Assembly: GCF_023101685.1 (NCBI RefSeq)
Contig: NZ_CP082164.1
Span: 8,928,001-8,992,000 of the forward strand
Length of the DNA stretch: 64,000 bases
Source: Bradyrhizobium sp. 186
GTDB taxonomy: Bacteria; Pseudomonadota; Alphaproteobacteria; Rhizobiales; Xanthobacteraceae
Reading direction: 5' to 3'
Part shown: positions 51,417-60,636 of the stretch, in pieces
Numbering within the stretch: position 1 is the stretch's first letter
Layout of the letters: the number at the start of each line of letters is the position of its first letter
Notes under the pieces: model-generated
The model's database searches: none
The model's input: only the letters and a program-made list of their open reading frames with translations
What the model was told of the DNA's origin: nothing
Made by a program: the position numbers and the translations under genes

Positions 51417-52508
51417 TTAGCTGGTGTGGTCCGCGTCTTCGCGCTTGCCGGCGAGCCGCTTCACCGCGGTCACCGCTGCATGCGCGGCGACTGCCGCACC
51501 GACGGCTCCGGCCGCCACCATGCCGATCTGGTCGGCGTTCTTCTCGATGCCGAACTGCTTGATGTTGGTGAGACGGTCGTAGAACGAACCCTTGTCCCAG
51601 AATCCGTCTTCCGAGCAGCCGATGCAGCCATGGCCCGACTGGATCGGGAAGGAGACGCCGCCATTCCAACGCACGGTCGAGCAGGCGTTGTAGGTGGTCG
51701 GGCCCTTGCAGCCCATCTTGTAGAGGCAATAGCCCTTGCGCGCCGCCTCGTCGTCCCACTCCTCGACGAACTGGCCGGCGTCGAAATGCGGCCGCCGGTA
51801 GCACTTGTCGTGGATGCGCTGCGAGTAAAACATCTTCGGCCGGCCCTGACGGTCGAGCTCGGGCAATTTGCCGAAAGCGATGATGAAGGTGACGACGCCG
51901 GTCATCACTTCGGCGATCGGGGGGCATCCCGGCACCTTGATGATCGGCTTGTTGGCGACGACCTTGTCGATGGGCGTCGCCTGCGTCGGATTGGGCTTGG
52001 CCGCCTGCACGCAGCCCCACGAGGCGCAAGCGCCCCAGGCGATGATCGCCATCGCATCCTCAGCCATCATCTTCAGCTTCTCGACGAACGGCTTGCCGCC
52101 GTGGATGCAGAACATGCCGCCTTCGTTCAGCGGCGGATTGCCTTCCACCGCGAGAATGTATTGCCCTTTGTGCTTGGCGCGGGTCTCTTCGAGGATCGCC
52201 TCCGCCTGGTAGCCTGCGGCCGCCATGATGGTGTCGTCATAGTCGAGCGAGATCATCGAGAGCACGGCATCCTTCACCAGCGGGTGCGCGGAACGAATGA
52301 AGCTCTCGGAACAGCAGGTGCATTCGAGGCCGTGCATCCAGATCACCGGCACGCGCGGCTTGGTCTCGAGCGCGTTCGCGATGCGGCTCGCCGCCAGCGG
52401 CCCGAGGCCGAGACTCGTCGCACTCAGGCTGCAAAATTTGTGAAAGCTCCGACGCGTGATACCTTGTCGTCTGATCACGCCGTAAAACGTTTCCGTCGCC
52501 GCGCCCAT
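51417..52508 (-). CDS. hupS: HupS, uptake [NiFe] hydrogenase small subunit
   Basis: A 363-residue iron-sulfur subunit with a Tat signal ([14 protein letters not shown], residues 13-26) and a C-terminal membrane anchor ([15 protein letters not shown]). Cluster Cys include [28 protein letters not shown] and [14 protein letters not shown]. It carries electrons from HupL to HupC and takes the complex across the membrane through the Tat route. ATG 52508 follows GGGAGG. A sigma-54 promoter lies 45-60 bases upstream. Confidence 0.97.
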   Translation of the reverse strand: MGAATETFYGVIRRQGITRRSFHKFCSLSATSLGLGPLAASRIANALETKPRVPVIWMHGLECTCCSESFIRSAHPLVKDAVLSMISLDYDDTIMAAAGYQAEAILEETRAKHKGQYILAVEGNPPLNEGGMFCIHGGKPFVEKLKMMAEDAMAIIAWGACASWGCVQAAKPNPTQATPIDKVVANKPIIKVPGCPPIAEVMTGVVTFIIAFGKLPELDRQGRPKMFYSQRIHDKCYRRPHFDAGQFVEEWDDEAARKGYCLYKMGCKGPTTYNACSTVRWNGGVSFPIQSGHGCIGCSEDGFWDKGSFYDRLTNIKQFGIEKNADQIGMVAAGAVGAAVAAHAAVTAVKRLAGKREDADHTS

Positions 52509-52552
52509 GAATCCTCCCGCCTCGGCTTTGACTTGTCTATGACGCCAAGGAC

Positions 52553-52568
52553 AGCAAGAAGCAGGCCA
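52553..52568 (-). promoter_or_regulatory. Sigma-54 promoter of hupSL
   Basis: TGGCCTGCTTCTTGCT on the minus strand has GG and GC separated by ten bases as required for sigma-54. It ends about 45 bases before hupS. This is the promoter class that HoxA activates in Bradyrhizobium. Confidence 0.7.
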
Positions 52569-52720
52569 AGCACTGGGAGCGTAAGGAAAGTAGAGTGTTT
52601 CCAAATTGTTGCAGATTTGAATTGCTCGAATTGCGGTGCGCGCGCATGCCCCGACCGAGAAAAGCGGAAACAATTCGATTTTCAAGCGAACGAAGTTTCC
52701 GCCCCCGCGCGAGAGAGCAC

Positions 52721-53735
52721 TCAATGCGCGGTGCACACCATGCAGGGATCGAACGAGCGCACGACGTGCTGGATGGCGACCGAGCGTGCGCCGGCGTTGC
52801 CGACATCGGTGCCGATCAGCGCCTGCTCCAGCGGGCCGCCGACATCGAAGGAATCGCGCGGCGAGAAATTCCAGGTGGTCGGCGCGATGATCTGGTAGCG
52901 CTCGATCTTGCCGCCGCGCACCGCTATCCAATGCCCAACGCTGCCGCGGGCGGCTTCGACCAGGCCGACATAGCCGCCATCGGGCATGTCGCGCGAGTTG
53001 TGGCAGAACGGTTCCGATAGCCGCAGCGCCCGCGTCCACTGCTCCATGGCGAGCGCGATGCGGGCCGTCTCGATCAGCCGCGCGATCACGCGGTTGCGCA
53101 CATTGGTGCTGCCGGCCGACACCAGGTCCGCGATCAACGCCTGCCCTGCCACCGTCTGGCGCGCGATCGCCCCGACCTCGATCGGCTGTCCCGAAAGCCG
53201 CGGCGCCTTGCACCAGCTATAGGCCTTCCGCTTGTCGGGATCTGGAACCGTGCTGTTGTGGGCCGGATCGGCGGAGGACTCCCCGCATCCAGGCGTGCGA
53301 GACGTCCAGCGGCAGAGGTTCGATCGCCGCGCGCGGCTGATGGGCGCCGTAGCTCATCAGAAGTCCCGGCCCTTCCGAGTTCGGCCAGGGCGAGGCTGTC
53401 TGCGAGCCGCAGGAAATGCGCGAAATCGCCGTTGTGGCCGTCGCGCCAGCGATCGAGCTCTTCCGCCGTCGAAATCGCCAGCACGTTCTCCAGCGCATCG
53501 GCAAAAACGACGCGCTCCAGGAAGGATCGGAAGGAGGTCACGATCGACAGCAGCCGGACGCGCTCGCCGAGATCGATCGAGCGCGTGGTGCCGCCCGGCT
53601 GGAAGGCCAGACTATGCGGCCATTTTCCGGCGCTGATGCCCATGGTTTCGAGCAGCCGCGCCCGCGCCGGAAAGGCATCGCGTGCCGCAGTCCGCGCGTC
53701 GCTGCGAAACGGTCCCGTGTCTCCTCATGTCAGGC
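52721..53735 (-). pseudogene. hupV: HupV, regulatory hydrogenase large subunit, broken
   Basis: The 3' part of hupV spread over three frames. ARDAFPARARLLETMGISAG and TTRSIDLGERVRLLSIVTSF are in the first frame; after a shift near 53355, GPGLLMSYGAHQPRAAIEPL; after another near 53235, [20 protein letters not shown] to the end [11 protein letters not shown]. The protein stops at His, without a cleaved tail, which is typical of H2-sensing hydrogenases. The first part of hupV, with its first Cys pair, and all of hupU are missing. H2 sensing through HupUV should therefore be absent. Confidence 0.85.
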
Positions 53736-54354
53736 GTGCGCGGCAAAGGCCTCGCGAGCGAAGTCCGGCATGAAGAAGATGTAGAAGTGCGTGAGATGAT
53801 CGGCGGCATCCCACGCAGATCCGAGTACCAGATGCCTGCCTCGCGTGAGCGTGCGCATCTAGGTTGCGGATGCGCACCTCAGCCAGATCGGACCTAAGAC
53901 GGAGCTTCCAAGACCATCAGGTCGCCCCGTCCCGGTCGAGGTCGGATTTCGGATCACGACTTAAATTTTGCCCGCATTCTCAGCGGCACGACGTCATCTC
54001 GATGGCTGGTTGCAACTAAGGCGCCTCCCATTCTGCGTTCTCGCCGGTAGCCACTGCATGTTTTGGGCCAGTGTGCGAACCAGAGGAATCTGGTCGCAAT
54101 TTCTCGGCCGAATGTCTCGTGTGCAGACACCTGGGCAATTTACTTACATTCGGCACGTGTGGTTTCGGACAGAAGCATGGACTACGCTTACCGAATCAGT
54201 TTTCGAGCTTCCGAAAACTGCGGAACGCGTGCGGCCCCGGGCATTGAACGCCCCTTGGCAAGGCCTGCCCTCAGCGCCGCCCCCTACGTTGTGGCACAAT
54301 GTCTTCCCCAATCATCATCTGCAGGATCGGAGGCAGCGCGTTCTCGGGTAACCG
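53736..54354. other. Junction region without recognisable gene
   Basis: It lies between the hupV remnant and the integrase remnant. Plus-strand frames such as 53968-54351 have no ribosome site and no domain. It probably contains the deletion joint that removed hupU and the start of hupV. Confidence 0.4.
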
Positions 54355-54540
54355 TACGATGGCACTCTCCAAACGGTTCACCTACTATCGCAAAAAGCTC
54401 GGCGTCGATGATAAGAGACCGGTGCGCGGCGCTCAAAAGTCAACTTCCATAGCTTCAGACGCTGGTTCGCGACCAAAGCGGAGGATGCCGGACACAGGGA
54501 AGAGTCGCTCAGTCGTTTTGACTCATGGCCAATCGCCAAA
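54355..54540 (+). pseudogene. Tyrosine integrase remnant
   Basis: Plus-strand frames give ALSKRFTYYRKKLGVDDKRP and, after a shift, VNFHSFRRWFATKAEDAGH. The HSFRRWF box is the H-x-x-R catalytic region of phage-type integrases. The catalytic Tyr region is lost or out of frame. It fits old integration of a mobile element next to hup. Confidence 0.6.
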
Positions 54541-54564
54541 CGTTCGTTAGCGTACCCGCTGCTC

Positions 54565-54876
54565 TCAACTGCAGACGCGATCGCCGATGAGATTTCCGAG
54601 GCCCGGCTTATGATGCCGCCGATCTTCTGGATTGCGACGGAACCTACGGGCCGACTGCATATCATCGATTTGTGGACTGATCTCGACAGTCTCAAGCCGT
54701 CCGCAACCGACGAAGCCATTATGGTCGGCTTCCCGCCGCTCCCTGAACCGGTCGACGCATTTCTTGGAGCAAAGTGCCGTTCGCCAGCTGTAGTAGCGTA
54801 CGAGCCCAAACCTTCGACCGCACAATGCGCAGCACTTTACTGAACTGTGCTGGGAACGATAAGAGCTATCGTGCAT
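54565..54876 (-). CDS. Small Cys-rich (zinc-ribbon-like) hypothetical protein
   Basis: A 103-residue protein with a strong AGGAGG ribosome site 5 bases before ATG 54876. Residues 13-43 hold CCALCGRRFGLVRYYSWRTA then LCSKKCVDRF, that is CxxC and CxxxC spaced as in a small zinc ribbon. The rest is polar and unassigned. Similar short Cys-rich proteins are common in rhizobial islands; function unknown. Confidence 0.55.
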   Translation of the reverse strand: MHDSSYRSQHSSVKCCALCGRRFGLVRYYSWRTALCSKKCVDRFRERREADHNGFVGCGRLETVEISPQIDDMQSARRFRRNPEDRRHHKPGLGNLIGDRVCS

Positions 54877-55094
54877 TCTCGCCTCCTGTCGGCGTTACGT
54901 GGGTGCCTCCTGCATTTTCTTCACCGCAGCACTGAACTACGGGACGACGATGCCAAGCCTCGCGGCGTACGATTGGCGCAAGAGCCTGAATCCGATGCGC
55001 CCTCCTTGCGACCCGAACATTCAATTTGAGTGCTTCGCCGTGACTGCCTGAACCTAACGATACCTGAAGCTTAATTGATGCAACAAACAGGGCC
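54877..55094. other. Spacer without recognisable gene
   Basis: No protein-like frame or clear regulatory motif was recognised apart from the ribosome site of the Cys-rich gene. Confidence 0.4.
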
Positions 55095-55403
55095 TTAACT
55101 GCGAAATCCTGCGCTCTGACCCGCATTCTCGACGCAAATCAGCAGATCGAGCCCAATAGGGCGCGTATAGCTGCCTGGCGCCAGTGTGCGCCCGTCTTTC
55201 TTAAGTGGCGAAATCCGATATCCCCTGGCCAGGAGGTCGGTGAGATGTAGATTTGAGGGCTGCTTTGGCGAAGCCGAAGCGGCTGCCTTCGTCAGAAAAG
55301 CATGCGGAGCAGATCGAATCCCGCCTTGGGAGCCCCCGTCTGCGTTCGATGAGACAGAGGCAAGATGGGGAGATTGCCAACGGCCATTATTGTTTGAAAT
55401 CAT
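55095..55403 (-). CDS. Hypothetical protein downstream of bioD
   Basis: A 102-codon frame starting inside the end of bioD. Its C-terminal half ([32 protein letters not shown]) is protein-like; the N-terminal half is not. No clear ribosome site. It could be the end of a decayed gene of the biotin operon, but it does not match BioA or BioZ as I know them. Confidence 0.3.
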   Translation of the reverse strand: MISNNNGRWQSPHLASVSSNADGGSQGGIRSAPHAFLTKAAASASPKQPSNLHLTDLLARGYRISPLKKDGRTLAPGSYTRPIGLDLLICVENAGQSAGFRS

Positions 55404-56019
55404 CGCAGCGGAATGACGCTTTGAACGCGGTCTGCAGCGTGTCCGTGGTTAGGGAAGAAAGCCAGGGCAATCGCCCGAGCCAACGCACCCGCCCAATCTC
55501 GCGAATAGCAATCTGCGCCTCAGCATTTTTTTCGCCAATGAAGGCAATCCCAAGAATGCAGATCTCGCGCTTTCGCAGTGCCTCTATCGAGAGCAGTGTG
55601 TGATTGATGGTGCCAAGCGCTGTGCTCGCACAGAGAACGACTGGTAGCCGCCATCGCTCAAAGACATCAATGTAGAGTGTATCGCCACTCAGCGGCACCA
55701 TTAGCCCGCCGGCGCCCTCGATCACGAGCGGCCGCTCCGCAGTGTCCGGCACATTGAGCGAGTCCGCGTCGATGCGAACTCTGTCAAGTTCTGCGGAATG
55801 ATGGGGCGAAGCAGGCGTTGTCAGGCGGTAACGCTCCGGCACGATGCGATCGGCCGACAGACCGCCCAGTCGTGCGACGATCTGAGTATCGGTCTCTCCT
55901 TCGAGGCCGGCCTGAATTGGCTTCCAGTAGTTGGCGCCGAGGAGATCGGCGAGCCCCGCGGAAAACACCGTTTTTCCGATGCCGGTACCGGTACCGGTCA
56001 CCACGATCCGCTGACTCAT
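55387..56019 (-). CDS. bioD: BioD, dethiobiotin synthetase
   Basis: A 210-residue P-loop enzyme: [17 protein letters not shown] (Walker A) at the start, [25 protein letters not shown] and [20 protein letters not shown]. It makes dethiobiotin from diaminopelargonic acid, CO2 and ATP, the penultimate step of biotin synthesis. ATG 56019 has GGAGG upstream. The gene is intact although its operon partners bioB and bioF are broken. A decayed second copy of its 5' end lies just upstream. Confidence 0.93.
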   Translation of the reverse strand: MSQRIVVTGTGTGIGKTVFSAGLADLLGANYWKPIQAGLEGETDTQIVARLGGLSADRIVPERYRLTTPASPHHSAELDRVRIDADSLNVPDTAERPLVIEGAGGLMVPLSGDTLYIDVFERWRLPVVLCASTALGTINHTLLSIEALRKREICILGIAFIGEKNAEAQIAIREIGRVRWLGRLPWLSSLTTDTLQTAFKASFRCDDFKQ

Positions 56020-56281
56020 CGAGCGCCTCCTCTCGTCCTGTCAGTGAGCGCATCGAGCATTGAATGCTGTCATTTTGCTCGACCCTAATCGACGGAAAGT
56101 ATCCATATTCGCACTCTTTATTGCCTGAGCCATGAGCCTAATTTGCCTAATTGTTGGCCGCTTGTTGCCGAATTTCGGCACCCGATCAGTCGTATACAAA
56201 GCTTTTCATGCGAGGCGGATCTCGAGCTTGCTCAAGCAAAGCACGCGAGGCGATCTGAGGTTTGGAACGATCAAAGCTAGA

Positions 56282-56435
56282 GATCGCCCAGCCGTGCAAC
56301 GAGCTCGCTGGTCTCTCCTTCGCGGCCAGGCTGAATAGGTTTCCAACTTCGCGCGCATGAGATCGACCGACACTGCGGAAAAAACCGCTCTTCGGATTTG
56401 GTATCCGTACCGGTCAACACGATCTGCTGGCTCAT
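56282..56435 (-). pseudogene. Decayed duplicate of the bioD 5' end
   Basis: The DNA from 56435 downwards aligns with the first 155 or so bases of bioD (ATGAGCCAGCAGATCGTG against ATGAGTCAGCGGATCGTG, and the shared GGAGAGACC and CGAAGGAGAGACC stretch later) with many substitutions and small indels. Its ATG overlaps the bioF stop (ATGA), so it is probably the original bioD position; the intact copy lies downstream. Confidence 0.7.
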
Positions 56436-57012
56436 CGAGCCTCATTTGTCGTCTCCTCGATAAGAGCATCGAGCATTGCAAGCACATCCTCCTCGGCGAC
56501 GTTGAGCGTCAGTGAAATTCGTAGACGAGCCGTGCCAACTGGCACCGTTGGCGGCCGGATTCCGCGGATATCGAAGCCGCGAGCCTGCAGTGCAGAGGCA
56601 AGCCGCATTGCGCGCGCATTGTCGCTAACGAATAGGGCACAATCTGCGAGCCCGAAGGACTTTGCCAGCCGCGTTTGCGCATCTGCCGATGCGTGCGAAA
56701 TTTGCGACATAAGCGCCGCCAAAGAAGAGTGCCGTTCTTGCTCCAAAACACTGACAGCTTCTGCTTCGAGACTTTCGTGCTCCTCGCATTGCCGCGCAGA
56801 AGGCGCGACCCGCCGGCTCCGATCGGCGTGCCAGCCTCGAGCGCGGCCAGAAGAGCCTTCTTCATACGCGGCGCGCTTGCGAGCGCGAGATAATCGTTCG
56901 AGGCGAAATCGATGCCCGTGCGCGGCTTGAGGCCGCGCAGCCGGTCGTCTTCTTTCAGGGCATGCAAGGCCGTGACGTAGGCGTCAAGCTTCATGAGGTG
57001 GATTAGATTCAT
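56432..57012 (-). pseudogene. bioF: BioF (8-amino-7-oxononanoate synthase) with internal deletion
   Basis: The start (MKLDAYVTALHALKEDDRLR, GIDFASNDYLALASAPRMKK, GAGGSRLLRGN) is normal. After about residue 75 the frame shifts (CEEHESLEAEA in the next frame), and the central PLP-binding part with the catalytic Lys is missing. The C-terminal end (LQARGFDIRGIRPPTVPVGT, ARLRISLTLNV) is present. The total span is only 581 bases against about 1140 expected. The enzyme that makes KAPA cannot be produced. Confidence 0.85.
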
Positions 57013-57095
57013 CGCTCACTCCGGGGCAAGCCCAACAGCCACGAACCATTTTTGATGGTCGCGAGAACGAAACTGGAGGATTGGGCATGCAGCTT

Positions 57096-57449
57096 TCAGC
57101 CCGGCAAGATGCGATTGTCTCGGTCAACCAGCACAACGCGTGGCCTGAACGTTTTTGCTTCCGCCTCGTCAAATGAGGCGTATGCAACCATGACAACTTT
57201 GTCACCGGGCATCGCGAGTCGCGCTGCCGCGCCGTTCAAGCTTATTATACCGGAGCCTCGGGGCGCCTCGATGACATAGGTTGCGAAGCGCGCTCCGGTT
57301 TCGACGTTGTAGATCTCGACGCGTTCGTTGATCAAAAATCCTGCAGCGTCCAGCAGGGCACGATCAATCGAGACCGAGCCTTCATAGTGCAGATCGGCTT
57401 CGGTGACCGAGGCGCGATGGATTTTTCCCTTCATCAAGGTAATTTGCAT
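57096..57449 (-). CDS. panD: PanD, aspartate 1-decarboxylase
   Basis: A 117-residue pyruvoyl enzyme. The self-cleavage site Gly-Ser is in [11 protein letters not shown]; Lys in MKGKIHRA and Tyr in [13 protein letters not shown] complete the active site. It makes beta-alanine from aspartate for pantothenate synthesis, the step that feeds the PanC-like enzyme at the left end of the window. It is intact and lies between the broken bioB and bioF genes in the same orientation. Confidence 0.93.
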   Translation of the reverse strand: MQITLMKGKIHRASVTEADLHYEGSVSIDRALLDAAGFLINERVEIYNVETGARFATYVIEAPRGSGIISLNGAAARLAMPGDKVVMVAYASFDEAEAKTFRPRVVLVDRDNRILPG

Positions 57450-57490
57450 TCTTTACCTACACTGCAGCTTGCGCGCCGGCTTTTTTTCAA

Positions 57491-58082
57491 TCAGGCAAGG
57501 CCAGATGTGACGCCAAGCCGGTTCAACAAACTCGCGTCCCGCTCACGTTGCGGATTTTTGGTGGTCAACAGCACATCGCCGATGAAGATCGAATTCGCAC
57601 CGGCCAAAAAGCAAAACGCCTGCAGCTCATCCGTCATGTACTGCCGTCCCGCGGATAACCGCACCACGCTCTTCGGCATCATGATCCGGGCCGTCGCCAC
57701 CAGGCGCACCGTCGCAATCGGATCGGGCAGTTCCGCGGTGTCATTCACCGGAACGCCCTGAACTTCGTTCCACACGTTGATCGGCACGCTCTCCGGATGC
57801 GAGATTAGCGAGCAGAACGAGCATCAGGAGGCGGTCTTCGACACGCTCGCCCATGCCGAGAATGCCACCGCAGCAGACCTTGATGCCCGCATCGCGCACA
57901 TGCGCGAGCGTGTCGATGCGATCCTGCAAGGTGCGGGTGGTGATGATCCTGCCGTAGAACTCCGGCGAGGTATCGACGTTGTGATTGTAAAAATCGAGCC
58001 CCGCCTCGTAGAGCCTTGCAGCCTGCATCGGCATCAGCATGCCGAGAGTGACGCAGAAGTCTCCCGCGAGTGCACTCGCTTT
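57491..58082 (-). pseudogene. bioB: BioB (biotin synthase), 5' truncated and frameshifted
   Basis: The preserved part begins [20 protein letters not shown] and reads [41 protein letters not shown] frameshift near 57790 then leads to [53 protein letters not shown] and the stop. The N-terminal third with the radical-SAM CxxxCxxC motif is deleted; the joint is at about 58080, next to the regulator promoter. Inactive. Confidence 0.88.
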
Positions 58083-58091
58083 TTCGATACA

Positions 58092-58101
58092 TAATCTATA
58101 A
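58092..58101. promoter_or_regulatory. BioR-box-like site between bioB and the GntR gene
   Basis: TAATCTATAA differs at one position from the TTATCTATAA sites known for the biotin regulator BioR. It overlaps the first base of the GntR start codon, in the divergent spacer of bioB. Confidence 0.6.
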
Positions 58102-58640
58102 TGGCTGATGACGAAAACTTAACGACAGCTGACCGCATCGCCGCGTCAATCGGCGAGCGCATTATCACCGGCGCACTGCAGCCGGATGTCCCACTCCGCC
58201 AGGATCATGTCGCGCGAGAATTCCACGCGAGTCACGTCACGTTGCGCGAGGCATTTCGGCAACTCGAGGCTCAACATCTTGTCGTTGCTGCGCCTCGTCG
58301 CGGGGCACGGGTTGCGCCGCTCGATATCAATTCGGTAAAGGAGATCGCCGAGATGCGTGCCGCGCTCGAAGTGGTCGCATTACGCAATGCAGCTCCAAGG
58401 CTCACATCAGCCCATTTGGCACGGATCGAGCTCGCGCCGATTGAAGCAGATAATGCCGAGACGCTTCAGGATTTTGAAACGGCCAACCGCGCCGCGCGCA
58501 GCGCCGGCTGGCGACCGCGGCCTAGTCAGGATCACCGCCTCATTCTGCAATCACTGCGTGCGCGCAACATCGATCAAGCCTGCAACCTGCTCGCGCGTCA
58601 CATTCAGACGATCGAGCGCCTTGCCCTGCCTGCGTCCTGA
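58101..58640 (+). CDS. bioR: GntR-family regulator, probable BioR, possibly shortened
   Basis: A 179-residue regulator. The winged helix is clear: [60 protein letters not shown]. The ligand-binding FCD domain follows ([20 protein letters not shown] ... [20 protein letters not shown]). The part between FETANRA and [10 protein letters not shown] is shorter than usual by perhaps 30-40 residues, so an in-frame deletion is likely. Divergent position from bioB and a BioR-type box at its start point to biotin control. No ribosome site is seen, so it may be leaderless. Confidence 0.7.
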   Translation: MADDENLTTADRIAASIGERIITGALQPDVPLRQDHVAREFHASHVTLREAFRQLEAQHLVVAAPRRGARVAPLDINSVKEIAEMRAALEVVALRNAAPRLTSAHLARIELAPIEADNAETLQDFETANRAARSAGWRPRPSQDHRLILQSLRARNIDQACNLLARHIQTIERLALPAS

Positions 58641-58788
58641 CCAATGATGACCATCGATACGTGGCGTCGGCATTGCGGCGGGCTGCGTCCCAAGATAGTC
58701 ATGCATCCAATTTCGATATGACCCTACGGCCAGCCATGATTCGTCACATCGTCTTGTTCACCGCCAACGACAAAGCCCACATCGCAAC

Positions 58789-59296
58789 TTGATAGTCATC
58801 ATCGATAATTATGATTCCTTCGTCTTCAACATTGCCCGCTATTTCAAGAACCTTGGCGAATCAGCCCAGGTGATTCGTAACGATGTGGTCAACGTCAGTG
58901 ACCTTGTTGAGCTTCCGCGAGCTTATGGGTCGCATCCCAATTCTCGGCATCTGCCTCGGACATCAGTGTATTGGGAGCGTTTTCGGCGGACGCGTCGTGC
59001 GCGCAGGTCTGCATGGACGGGCCTCGCATATTAGCCATGACGGCCGGGGGCTCTTCACAGGACTCCCGTCCCCACTTTGCGTCGGCCGCTACCATTCTCT
59101 TGTCGTCGAGTTCGACGAGGTCTGCTCGCGGGATCTCATGGTGACAGCGCGTTCGGAAGAGGGCGAGGTCATGGCTCTCGCACATCGTTATCAACCAACT
59201 TACGGCCTGCCGTTTCACCCCGAATCGATACTTACGCAACGAGGGCACGTGCTGCTCACACACTTCTTACGGCTCGCAGAGACTTCCTGCCGATAA
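58789..59296 (+). pseudogene. Class I glutamine amidotransferase (TrpG/PabA type), broken
   Basis: The start reads IVIIDNYDSFVFNIARYFKN, as in anthranilate or aminodeoxychorismate synthase component II. About 30 residues (the SPGPGxP part) are deleted near 58925 and the frame changes. The continuation PILGICLGHQCIGSVFGGRV with the nucleophilic Cys, and YQPTYGLPFHPESILTQRGH with the catalytic His and Glu, is in the second frame. Inactive. Confidence 0.8.
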
Positions 59297-59493
59297 AACT
59301 CTCAGATCATTGCGCAGATGCACAATTTAAACTTGCGAAGGCGGACGCGAGCGCGAAAAGGGCCTCCGCGAGAAGCGCGCGATCGAAGCCGTCGAGGGTG
59401 GTGCTCGCAGGTACAGCTGGTTATGATCGGCGGAAACAGTTGCTGTGCAACGCTCCGGCAGCAGCCGTCACCTGTAGCGGGCAAGATCAACGC

Positions 59494-60555
59494 ATGAACA
59501 GCACCTCTTCTTCACCAGTCAATGCGATCGCAGCCGAGCTTGGCGGCCTCGATCCCGCATACGCGCCGACGCCACTCCTGAACCTTCCGGCGCTGGCGGA
59601 GCGGCTCGGAGTGGCGCAGGTGCTAGCGAAAGACGAGGGCCGCCGCATGCTCGGCAGCTTCAAGTCGCTTGGTGGCACCTATGCCGGGTTGCGCGCGCTC
59701 GCCCGGGCCTCGCGCATGCAGGTGGCCGACCTTCTCGCGGCCCGACCTAAGGGGCAGCCGACCCTGGTCTGCGCCAGTGACGGTAATCACGGGCTCGCGG
59801 TAGCTGCCGCCGCGCGCTTTGCCGGGGCGGCCGCCCGCGTGTTCCTGCACGAGGGCGTGCCGAACGCGCGCGCGCGCCGCATCGAGAATCAGGGTGCCGA
59901 GATCGTGTGGGTGCCGGGCACCTACGACAATGCAGTTGATGCGGCCGCAGCCGCGGCCTGCCAAGGCGCCGGCATTCTTGTCGCCGACACGACCGACGAT
60001 CCGTACGACCCCATCGTTTGCGACGTCATGGCGGGATACGGCGTCACGGCGGCGGAAATCCGCGATCAAGTAGATTTCGCCGGCCATGGGCGTCCGACAC
60101 ACGCCTTTATACAAGCTGGTGTCGGCGGACTCGCCGCTGCCATCGCCGAGGGCCTCTCGGGCTGGCTGGCACCTCCGGGATGCATCGTGACGGTCGAGCC
60201 GGAAACCGCCGCGTGTCTTGCACCCGCGCTCGCGGCCGGTCGCCCGATTCGGGTGATGGGCGATCTCCGAACATCCGCGGAGATGCTCTCCTGCGGCCAG
60301 GCGAGTGCGCCCGCCGTTGCGGTGCTCAGGCGTCACGGCGCTCGGGCCATCACCGTGCCCGAGGCGGAATTGGTGGATGCTGTTCGCGTACTCTCCGCCC
60401 ATGTTGGCCTCGCCACCACGCCGTCCGGTGCAGCGGGCCTGGCGGGTGCCATGGCTGCCCTCGCAGACCCGAGGCATACAAGCGATCTCGGACTCGATCG
60501 GTCGAGCCGCATTCTCGTCCTCCTCACCGAACGCGCCTGGGAGGACCGAACGTGA
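59494..60555 (+). CDS. PLP-dependent lyase, diaminopropionate ammonia-lyase/threonine dehydratase family
   Basis: A 353-residue fold-type II PLP enzyme. The PLP Lys is in LGSFKSLGGTYAGL near residue 59, the Asn of the phosphate site in VCASDGNHGLAVAAA, and QAGVGGLAAAIAEG is the glycine-rich loop. It resembles diaminopropionate ammonia-lyase, but it is somewhat shorter, so the substrate is not certain. ATG 59494 fits the homologous start. It follows the broken amidotransferase gene on the same strand. Confidence 0.75.
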   Translation: MNSTSSSPVNAIAAELGGLDPAYAPTPLLNLPALAERLGVAQVLAKDEGRRMLGSFKSLGGTYAGLRALARASRMQVADLLAARPKGQPTLVCASDGNHGLAVAAAARFAGAAARVFLHEGVPNARARRIENQGAEIVWVPGTYDNAVDAAAAAACQGAGILVADTTDDPYDPIVCDVMAGYGVTAAEIRDQVDFAGHGRPTHAFIQAGVGGLAAAIAEGLSGWLAPPGCIVTVEPETAACLAPALAAGRPIRVMGDLRTSAEMLSCGQASAPAVAVLRRHGARAITVPEAELVDAVRVLSAHVGLATTPSGAAGLAGAMAALADPRHTSDLGLDRSSRILVLLTERAWEDRT

Positions 60556-60636
60556 GCACCGCGATCTTCGCTCCTAGTTCGACTTGCATCCTCTCAGTGA
60601 CGCGATGTCTGGCAGGCTCGAGGCTTCATGATTGGA

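Noticed and set aside
50301..52898. Plus-strand frame of 865 codons opposite hupL and hupS
   Set aside because: Antisense shadow of two conserved genes; the sequence has no domain and is not protein-like.
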